Shown here: piece after piece, positions 56,201-63,500 of the stretch
How the letters are laid out: the number at the start of each line of letters is the position of its first letter
How positions within the stretch are numbered: position 1 is the stretch's first letter
Assembly (NCBI RefSeq): GCF_003054055.1
Contig: NZ_QBKI01000002.1
Location: forward strand, 496,001-560,000
Direction: 5' to 3'
Source of the DNA: Pontibacter mucosus
Lineage (GTDB): Bacteria > Bacteroidota > Bacteroidia > Cytophagales > Hymenobacteraceae
Length of the DNA: 64,000 nucleotides
The notes under the pieces: generated by a model
The model's database searches: none
Seen by the model: only the letters and a program-made list of their open reading frames with translations
What the model was told of the DNA's origin: nothing
Translations under genes and position numbers: made by a program

Positions 56201-59200
56201 ACCAAGATTGGAGAAGACACCAATATCAGCGACGGCTGGAGCTATACTTGGAATGATGTGCCGGCGGGCAGCTACGCTATCACAGCCAGGGCTACCGATG
56301 ATAAAGGAACTATGGCTACTTCTGTAGCCGTGAATATTACCGTTACTGCAGGGCCGCTTACTTGCCCCTGTACAGTATTCAAAGCGACAGATGCACCTGC
56401 AAATGCCCTGTATAACGACGGGCAGGCCATCCAGGTGGGCATGAAGTTCCGCTCCTCGGTGGCTGGCTACGTGACGGGGGTACGCTTCTACAAGCAGAGC
56501 GGCAACACGGGCACCCACACGGGCCAGCTCTACAGCAGCACCGGCACGCTGCTGGCCTCGGTGGTGTTCCAGAACGAGACGGCCTCGGGCTGGCAGCAGG
56601 CCTCCTTCTCCTCGCCGGTGGCCGTCACGGCCGGCACCACCTACCTCATTTCCTACCACTCGAGCGGGGGCGGCTACTCGGCAAATAACCCATACTTTAC
56701 ACAAGCTGTAGAAAACCATCCCCTACGTGCGCTGGCAAGTGGTGAGGACGGACCTAATGGTGTTTATAAGTATTCTGCAAACCCAGATTTTCCAGATAGA
56801 TTCTTCCTTTCTGCCAACTATTGGGTTGATGTGGTCTTCGATACAAATGATTTACCTTCCAACGAGGCGCCAACAGTTTCGCTGACCACACCTGCCAACA
56901 ACGCTACGTTCACCGCGCCGGCCACTATTAATCTTTCTGCCTCGGCGTCAGATACTGATGGCAGCGTGGCCAAGGTGGAGTTCTTGCAGGGCGAGACAAA
57001 GCTTGGTGAAGATACGAATGAAAGCGACGGCTGGAGTTTTGCCTGGGCGGATGTGCCAGCCGGGACTTACACGCTCACAGCCAGAGCCACAGACAATGCT
57101 GGTGCGGTGGTCACGTCCGCTGCCATCAGTATCACCGTTAACGAACCAGTCAACAAGGCGCCTTTGACAGCAATCACTTCACCAGAAACCGGGGCAACTT
57201 TCACCGCGCCCGCTTCTATCATCATCACGGCCACGGCCACCGATGAGGACGGTACAGTGAGCAAGGTGGAATTCTTTAACGGCGACTTGAAGTTAGGTGA
57301 GGATGCGAACGGGAGCGATGGTTGGGCATATGCCTGGAGCAACGTTCCGGCAGGCTCCTACCAACTCACAACGCGAGCATTGGATAACGGTGGTGCCGTG
57401 GGCACTTCCTCTGCGGTAAGTATCACTGTAAGCGAGCCTACCAACCAGGCCCCGGCAGTAGCTATCACCACCCCGGCTAACAACTCCACGTTCACTGCGC
57501 CGGCAAGTATAGAAATCGCGGTCTCGGCCTCCGATGCGGATGGCAATGTAACCAAGGTAGAGTTCTTCCAGGGCACAGTCAAGCTAGGGGAGGATACCGA
57601 CGGAAGCAATGGGTGGGGCTTCACTTGGGGGAACGTTCAGGCAGGCAACTATGCGCTAACAGTCAAGGCAACCGACGATGGAGGAGCTGTGACAACCTCG
57701 ACTGCCGTGAACATCACGGTTACGGAGCCTACTAACCAGGCCCCTGACGTTGCGATAACTTCACCGGCTGAGGGAGCCAGTTTCATCGCCCCAGCCACAA
57801 TCAAGATAGTTGCCGATGCCTCGGACGCTGAAGGAACAGTGAGCAGGGTCGAGTTTTATCAAGGGGAGACAAAACTAGGGGAAGATACAGACAGCAGCGA
57901 TGGCTGGGAGTATACCTGGAGCAACGTTAACGTAGGTTCTTATCAGCTTATGGCAAAGGCATTTGATAACCTTGGTGCCGAATCCTCTTCCTCAATAGTT
58001 AGTGTTTCGGTCAGTGAACCTGCCAATCTTGCACCAATTGTAGTGCTCACTTCACCTGATACTGGAGCCACGTTTACTGCACCTGCTACAATCACCATCA
58101 CAGCTGATGCATCAGACACCGACGGCTCCATTACCAAGGTTGAATTTTACCAGGGCGAAACAAAGCTAGGGGAGAGGCTAACCAGTCCTTACAGCTATAC
58201 CTGGAGCGATGTTAGTACGGGTTCCTATAATCTTACGGCAAAAGCTACCGATGATAAAGGCGCTGTCACGGTCTCTAATATGGTGAACATTACAGTAAAT
58301 ATTCCCAATAACCAGCCGCCAACAGTTTCGCTGACCACACCTGCCAACAACGCTACGTTCACCGCGCCGGCCACTATTAGTCTTTCTGCCTCGGCGTCAG
58401 ATACTGATGGCAGCGTGGTCAAGGTGGAGTTCTTGCAGGGCGAGACAAAGCTTGGTGAAGATACGAATGAAAGCGACGGCTGGGCCTATACCTGGACTGA
58501 TGTGCCGGCGGGAAGCTACACGCTAACGGCCAGGGCGACGGACAATACCGGTGCAGTGGTTACTTCGGCTGCCGTTAACATCACTGTTAACGCGCCAGTT
58601 AACCAGGCTCCGGCGGTGACCATCACTGCCCCGGCCAATAATTCAGTGTTCACCGCACCTGCTACCATTGACCTCTCTGCCTCGACCTCAGACTCGGATG
58701 GCACTGTAAGTAAGGTAGAGTTCTTTAATGGGGCGGCAAAGCTTGGAGAGGATACTGACGGTAATGACGGCTGGGGCTACACCTGGACCAATGTAGCGGC
58801 AGGGACATACCAACTCACGGCCAGGGCCACCGATAACGACAACGCCGCTACGACTTCAGCCGTGGTTAACATCACGGTTTCGGCCCCTGCCAATACGCCT
58901 CCTACCGTACAGCTGACGGCCCCGGCCGATAATTCAACCTTTACGGCCCCGGCTACCATCACACTAACTGCCTCTGCCTCCGATGCTGACGGCAGCATCG
59001 CTCGGGTGGAATTCTACCAAGGCACAACCAAACTCGGGGAGGATCTGACGAGTCCATACTCCTTTGCATGGGCCAATATACCTGCAGGTACTTATCAGCT
59101 GACGGCCCGGGCCTTCGACAACGGGGGGCTTTCCACTAGTTCCTCACCAGTCAATGTGACGGTGAGTGCCGCCCCCTCTGGCTGCCCCTGCACGGTCTTT

Positions 59201-59992
59201 TCTGCTTCGTCAGCCCCTGTGGGTCCGCTTCGGAGCGACGGACGGGCGGTACAGCTGGGCATGAAGTTCCGCTCCTCGGTGGCGGGCTACGTGACGGGAG
59301 TGCGCTTCTACAAGCAGAGCGGCAACACAGGCACCCACACGGGCCAGCTCTACAGCAGCGGTGGGGCGCTGCTGGCCTCGGTAGTGTTTCAGAACGAGAC
59401 AGCCTCGGGCTGGCAGCAGGCCTCCTTCTCCTCGCCGGTAGCCATTACGGCCGGCACCACCTACGTCATCACCTACCACTCGAGCGCCGGCTACTACTCG
59501 GCCGACGACCGGGGCCTGAGCCAGGCCATCGTGAACGGGCCGCTGCGGGGGCTGGCCAACGGGGAGAGCGGCCGCAACGGGGTCTATAAGTATACCAGGC
59601 TGCCCGCTTTTCCCACCAGCAACTACCAGGCCAGCAACTACTGGGTGGATGTAGTGTTTAACACCACCCTTACCGCCGGAGGCCAGGCGCAGACACTGGT
59701 GATGGCGGAGAAGGGGGGAGGGAAAGAAGATCAGCCTACGCTGCTGGCATTCCCCAACCCGTCCACGGGGGAAGTAACTATAAGCTTTGCCCTTGAAGAA
59801 GACAGTAACTACAACCTAGGCCTCTATGATGCCACAGGGAAACGGATTGAGACATTAAAGCAAGGGTATGCCCCTGCTGGTGAGCAGCATAGAGTCGAGC
59901 TTAATGGGGCAAAACTTCCAATAGGGCTTTACCTCATCAGGTTACAGACAGATTCCGCTGTGCAAACGGTAAGGCTTATTCTGGAGAGATGA
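53237..59992 (+). CDS. Giant secreted mosaic protein: deacetylase-like domain, Ig-like and DUF4082 modules, T9SS tail
   Basis: A 2251-residue protein. Order: signal peptide (1-30); a glutamine-amidotransferase-like region (about 95-340; KAILLIGSTANKF, VVIVGNIPL); a polysaccharide-deacetylase-like region (about 350-600) with VVVMTGDDHGNGG and GFEIALHLTTNC supplying aspartates and a histidine; Ig-like 1 (about 681-772); DUF4082-1 (776-936); Ig-like 2; DUF4082-2 (1041-1201); eight Ig-like modules (about 1207-1978); DUF4082-3 (1982-2143); and a type A T9SS sorting domain (about 2166-2251; AFPNPSTGEVTISF). It is therefore exported through T9SS to the surface. Deacetylation of the nearby exopolysaccharide is a reasonable guess, not shown. 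Confidence 0.9.
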   Translation: MSMKSTVTTMWKQLFLHLIIGFSILATYAQLQVHTPAIEAFQELVNSNSLHTKYTASDPDIQESGASSNLAYTNAGLSINSVGKSSITSYKEKDSGYTSALASTDKAILLIGSTANKFSQYSSEILIAEGLNGFTTTDITAVTAEMLNSYDVVIVGNIPLTSAQVTLLSNWTTSGGTLITFRPDVKLAPLLGLAPASGTLANRYLLVHTATGPGKGIVSQTMQYQGEADLYTVNSATKLATLYSSATSATVYPAVTINSVGNQGGAAVAFTFDLAKSIIYTRQGNPQWAGQKRDGQAGPIRSDDQFYPDWVDFSKVMIPQADEQQRLLANIITLNARKPVPRFWYFPRGLKAVVVMTGDDHGNGGTKARFNQYLRLSSDNSAEAVADWRAIRGTSYIYPNTPISDAEARAFEQQGFEIALHLTTNCANFTPTSLERDLTNQLAEFKSRYPSVAPPTTNRTHCIAWSDWHTQPKLEAPKGIRLDANYYYWPSPWVQDRPGMFTGSGIPMRFADLDGGLIDCYQLTTQMTDESDQTFPYTIDQLLNKALGSEGYYGAFCANMHTDANTSDGSDAIIASAKSRDVPVISSKQLLTWLDGRNGSSFSAMSWNEGELRFTVSVANGARSLQGMLPMTETTGPLVKLTLNGATVPIVKTEFIKGVEYAFFPASPGEYVATYDADAPQNQAPTVSITAPANNATFTAPASITITANASDSDGEVTRVEFFSGEQKIGEDTQGNDGWSYTWNGVQATTYTLTAKAYDNSGASTTSAQVIIEVEAVCPCSVFTQAFTPSGSLQNDGQAIQVGMKFRSSVAGTVTGVRFYKQSGNTGTHTGQLYSSTGTLLASVVFQNETASGWQQASFSSPVAVTAGTTYLISYHSSGGGYSADDNGFSQAVVNGPLTGLQNGVDGANGVYRYTASPAFPTSNYQSSNYFVDVVFETGTQPSNEAPAVAITSPANNASFTAPASINITASASDPDGTVSKVEFFQGTTKIGEDTNISDGWSYTWNDVPAGSYAITARATDDKGTMATSVAVNITVTAGPLTCPCTVFKATDAPANALYNDGQAIQVGMKFRSSVAGYVTGVRFYKQSGNTGTHTGQLYSSTGTLLASVVFQNETASGWQQASFSSPVAVTAGTTYLISYHSSGGGYSANNPYFTQAVENHPLRALASGEDGPNGVYKYSANPDFPDRFFLSANYWVDVVFDTNDLPSNEAPTVSLTTPANNATFTAPATINLSASASDTDGSVAKVEFLQGETKLGEDTNESDGWSFAWADVPAGTYTLTARATDNAGAVVTSAAISITVNEPVNKAPLTAITSPETGATFTAPASIIITATATDEDGTVSKVEFFNGDLKLGEDANGSDGWAYAWSNVPAGSYQLTTRALDNGGAVGTSSAVSITVSEPTNQAPAVAITTPANNSTFTAPASIEIAVSASDADGNVTKVEFFQGTVKLGEDTDGSNGWGFTWGNVQAGNYALTVKATDDGGAVTTSTAVNITVTEPTNQAPDVAITSPAEGASFIAPATIKIVADASDAEGTVSRVEFYQGETKLGEDTDSSDGWEYTWSNVNVGSYQLMAKAFDNLGAESSSSIVSVSVSEPANLAPIVVLTSPDTGATFTAPATITITADASDTDGSITKVEFYQGETKLGERLTSPYSYTWSDVSTGSYNLTAKATDDKGAVTVSNMVNITVNIPNNQPPTVSLTTPANNATFTAPATISLSASASDTDGSVVKVEFLQGETKLGEDTNESDGWAYTWTDVPAGSYTLTARATDNTGAVVTSAAVNITVNAPVNQAPAVTITAPANNSVFTAPATIDLSASTSDSDGTVSKVEFFNGAAKLGEDTDGNDGWGYTWTNVAAGTYQLTARATDNDNAATTSAVVNITVSAPANTPPTVQLTAPADNSTFTAPATITLTASASDADGSIARVEFYQGTTKLGEDLTSPYSFAWANIPAGTYQLTARAFDNGGLSTSSSPVNVTVSAAPSGCPCTVFSASSAPVGPLRSDGRAVQLGMKFRSSVAGYVTGVRFYKQSGNTGTHTGQLYSSGGALLASVVFQNETASGWQQASFSSPVAITAGTTYVITYHSSAGYYSADDRGLSQAIVNGPLRGLANGESGRNGVYKYTRLPAFPTSNYQASNYWVDVVFNTTLTAGGQAQTLVMAEKGGGKEDQPTLLAFPNPSTGEVTISFALEEDSNYNLGLYDATGKRIETLKQGYAPAGEQHRVELNGAKLPIGLYLIRLQTDSAVQTVRLILER
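55612..56045 (+). repeat. DUF4082 cassette copy 1 (GC-rich)
   Basis: It encodes a beta-rich module containing GVRFYKQSGNTGTHTGQLYS and SGWQQASFSSPVAVTAGTTY. The DNA is strongly GC-rich (40 of 60 bases at 55801-55860) and nearly identical to the copies at 56413, 59240 and 62577. Confidence 0.9.
56413..56682 (+). repeat. DUF4082 cassette copy 2 (truncated GC-rich tract)
   Basis: The first ~270 bp match copy 1 almost exactly, then identity stops abruptly inside the domain near 56682; the remainder (to about 56840) is AT-rich (21 G+C of 60 at 56761-56820) and divergent while still encoding the same domain. Confidence 0.88.
56869..57034 (+). repeat. Ig-like repeat unit, near-identical to 58318-58483
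   Basis: 166 bp within Ig-like module 3 of the giant gene; by eye only two mismatches against the second copy about 1.45 kb downstream. Confidence 0.9.
58318..58483 (+). repeat. Ig-like repeat unit, near-identical to 56869-57034
   Basis: Partner copy within Ig-like module 8. The four modules lying between are clearly more diverged, so this pair was exchanged or duplicated recently. Confidence 0.9.
59240..59665 (+). repeat. DUF4082 cassette copy 3 (GC-rich)
   Basis: Third cassette of the giant gene, just before the T9SS tail. It shares the core of copies 1 and 2 with more substitutions (for example GGALLAS for GTLLAS, and YYSADDRGLSQAIVNGPLRG). Confidence 0.88.
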
Positions 59993-60050
59993 TATAAGTG
60001 GTCACGCAATCGGGAAAGTATATTTTATCCAAAACCTAATGTATTTAATT

Positions 60051-60392
60051 ATGAAGTTCTTCTTAGTAGCCCTCTTCGTAGTCATTCCTTTCCTGTCTTT
60101 CTCACAGGGATTCAATGTGATGATCGGTAATGCTGAATACCCAACAGACAAGGTGCCTGAGCACGTCAGTTTACCGGATAAGGTTAAAAAGCTACGAATA
60201 AAAAAGAGCCAGGCAGATAAGGCTCCAAAGACCTACACAGTACAGATTGGTGAAGAGGAACACACCTTTATTGGGGATGGCGCATACCATGACGTGGAAT
60301 TTTCTCACGACATAAGAGGCTTGGTGGTATATATCCTGGACGATAAGCGACAAGTCCAGGGCAAGCCTTTTCTCATAAATAAATCAAAATAA
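60051..60392 (+). CDS. Small secreted protein of unknown function
   Basis: A 113-residue protein. The ATG at 60051 gives a clean signal peptide (MKFFLVALFVVIPFLSFSQ, cleavage near FSQ/GF); an in-frame ATG 12 bp upstream is less likely. The mature part is about 95 residues, lysine- and acid-rich, without cysteines, and ends in NKSK. A stretch YTVQIGEEEHTFIGDGAYHD looks beta-rich. I do not recognise the family. It lies between the two giant mosaic genes and is followed 3 bp later by a perfect 13-bp hairpin. Confidence 0.75.
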   Translation: MKFFLVALFVVIPFLSFSQGFNVMIGNAEYPTDKVPEHVSLPDKVKKLRIKKSQADKAPKTYTVQIGEEEHTFIGDGAYHDVEFSHDIRGLVVYILDDKRQVQGKPFLINKSK

Positions 60393-60395
60393 AAG

Positions 60396-60430
60396 TAGCT
60401 GGACTGGTATAGGGCACACCAGTCCAGCTA
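60396..60430. terminator. Perfect 13-bp hairpin after the small secreted protein gene
   Basis: TAGCTGGACTGGT (60396-60408) pairs with ACCAGTCCAGCTA (60418-60430) across a 9-nt loop. On the plus strand no U-tract follows; on the minus strand TTTTATTTT follows. It is probably an mRNA-end hairpin or terminator. Confidence 0.65.
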
Positions 60431-60551
60431 TACTTCAGACCTCGATAAAGTTGCCGCTGTGGATTTGGCGAGGAAGATATTGCTACCCATGATCGAAGGT
60501 GTTTTCGAGTGTTGCTGATTAAATAACACATGCTTATGTTCTAAGAAAAAT

Positions 60552-63500
60552 ATGAAAAGATGTAATAACCCCGGAAACTGGTTGCAGGCTCCCAGGCCTT
60601 GTCAGGTAGATGTCCTGCCTGAAGCAAATATTGATTCTTTTATTAGGAGCCGTTTTTCAGCGTGGCATGTTCTACTGCTAAAAGCGTTATTCCTGCTTCT
60701 CTTTCTTAGGGGGATAAGCATATTGCCTGTGGCGGCCCAAAATGCCATCGTGCTTGAAAACGCTAAAACAGGTAACCCTGCGTCAGAATGGCAGATCAGC
60801 GGAGCAGGGGACCTCTCGATCCAAGGGTTTGCGACCGACATCAGTTATAATAAAGGTGAAACTGCCCGATTCAAAATTAAGACCAGTGCGAGAGCCTATA
60901 CTATTGCCATATACCGGCTTGGCTTCTACCAGGGAAACGGCGCCAGGTTACAGGGAACAGGAACTGTAACGGCCACGCTGCCACAATCTCAGCCAAACTG
61001 CCTCACTAATTCCAGTACCGGCCTGCTCGACTGTGGAAACTGGGCTGTGTCTGCCCAATGGGCAATCCCAAGCACTGCGGTCTCTGGGTTATACCTTGCC
61101 AAACTGACTCGCACGGACACAGGAGGTTCCAGCCATATCGTGTTTATTGTTCGTGATGATGCCAGCACTTCTGACCTGCTATTCCAGACTTCTGATGCCA
61201 CCTGGCAGGCTTACAACGTTTACGGTGACAATAACAATGGCAAAAGCCTCTATACAGGCTCGGGCGGAAAAGCTGTGAAGGTAAGCTACAATCGCCCGTT
61301 TGTGACCCGTAACGGCGGAGGGGGAGGCGGCCCGTCGGAAGACTGGTTGTTTAACGCTGAATACCCGATGATCCGTTGGATAGAGGCCAATGGCTATGAT
61401 GTTACTTATACCACAAACGTAGACAGTGATCGTCGCGGCCAACTCATAAAGAACCACAAAGTATTCCTCTCCGTGGGGCACGACGAGTACTGGTCGGGGG
61501 CTCATCGGGCGCATGTAACAGCCGCCCGCGATGCTGGTACCAGTCTTGCGTTCTTTAGCGGGAACGAGGTATACTGGAAAACACGCTGGGAAAATAGTAT
61601 TGATGGCAGTGGAACTACCTATAGGACCTTGGTCTGTTACAAAGAAGGTTCATCTGGCGAGAATACCTGCAATGGTAAGTGTGATCCAAGCCCGGAGTGG
61701 ACAGGATTATGGCGTAGCGGATGTGAGTATAGAACAGGTGACATTCTGGTAGATGGCTGCCAACCCGAAAATGCTTTAACCGGTCAGATAAGTTGGGAAG
61801 AAAACACAGTTGCCCTTCAGGTACCAGGCACCTATGGTCAGTTAAGGTTCTGGCGGAATACCAGTGTCGCTTCCTTGGGCAGTGGGCAAACCGCCACTTT
61901 AACCAATGGTACCATTGGTTATGAGTGGAACGCTGAGCAAGAGGCCTACAGGTCGACTTACCCGAATGGAAGGATCCTGCTCTCCAGAACCGTTATTAAT
62001 GGGAAAGTTCATCACTTAACGCTCTATAAGCATACAAGCGGAGCCTTGGTATTCGGCGCCGGAACTGTACAATACTCCTGGGGCTTAGATAGTAATCACG
62101 ACCGCGGAAGTGCAGCACCAAGTCCGGCAATGCAGCAGGCAACTGTTAATCTTTTTGCAGACATGGGCGCGCAGCCCGGAAGCCTGCGCTCTGGCTTGGT
62201 TGTCGCAACTGCTTCAACGGATACACAGGCTCCTGTAACTGCCATCACATCTCCTGCAGAAGGTACTAATCTGCCAGCGGGTGCTGCTGTTACCATCACT
62301 GGTACAGCCTCTGATGCCAATGTAATTGCCGGGGTAGAGATATCTACCGATGGGGGCAATTCATGGCGACTTGCAAATGGAACAACAAACTGGTCATTCT
62401 CCTGGACACCTACGACACAAGGTGCTGCAGCAATCAGAGCACGAGCTTTCGATGACTCCGGGAACATAGGGGTACCTGTAATAGTCAATGTTACTATAGG
62501 CGGGGGAACAGCTCCTACTTGCCCCTGCACGGTTTTCCAAGCTTCCGCTGCTCCTTCAGGCAGCCTGCAAAACGATGGACAGGCACTGCAACTGGGCATG
62601 AAGTTCCGCTCCTCCACCAACGGCTTTGTGACGGGGGTGCGCTTCTACAAGCAGACGGGCAACACGGGCACCCACACCGGCCAGCTCTACAGCAGCACCG
62701 GCACGCTCTTGGCCTCAGTGGTGTTTCAGAACGAGACGGCCTCGGGCTGGCAGCAGGCCTCCTTCTCCTCGCCGGTGGCCGTCACGGCCGGCACCACCTA
62801 CCTCATCTCCTACCACTCGAGCGGGGGCGGCTACTCGGCAGACGACAACGGCTTCAGCCAGGCCGTGGTGAACGGGCCCCTGACGGGCCTGCAGAACGGG
62901 GCTGACGGGGCCAACGGCGTCTACCGCTACACCGCCTCGCCGGCCTTCCCCACCAGCAACTACCAGTCCAGCAACTACTTTGTCGACGTGGTGTTCGAAA
63001 CAGGCTCTCAGCCGGCCAACCAGGCGCCGGCCGTGGCGATTACCGCCCCGGCCAACAACGCCTCCTTCACCGCCCCGGCCAGCATAAACATCACGGCCTC
63101 GGCCTCGGATACAGACGGCACGGTAAGTAAGGTGGAGTTCTTCAACGGGGACACGAAACTGGGAGAGGATTTGACGAGCCCATATGCGTACAACTGGACT
63201 GGTGTGGTTGCTGGTACTTACGCTCTGACGGCTAAGGCAACTGACGACAAAGGGGCTGTGACCACGTCCTCCACAGTGAATGTGACCGTGAGCGCTCCGG
63301 CTAACCAACCACCTTCAGTAGCGATTACCTCGCCGACGAACAATGCCACTTTTACCGCTCCGGCAAGCATCACTTTATCTGCCTCGGCCTCCGATGCAGA
63401 TGGTTCAGTCAGCAAGGTAGAATTTTATAACGGCGCTACGAAGCTCGGTGAAGATCTGACGAGTCCGTACACCTATAGCTGGGAAAATGTTCCGGCAGGG

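Noticed and set aside
55567..56256. Long plus-strand open frame of 229 codons overlapping the giant gene
   Set aside because: It lies in another frame of the GC-rich DUF4082 block, where stop codons are rare; its translation is low-complexity Gly/Arg/Leu.
56850..59170. Regularly spaced repeats suggestive of a repeat array such as CRISPR
   Set aside because: The ~285-bp period is in frame and encodes successive Ig-like domains; units are far too long and there are no spacers.
62715..63308. Long minus-strand open frame opposite the second giant gene
   Set aside because: Same GC-rich shadow effect; a similar antisense frame appears opposite every DUF4082 copy.
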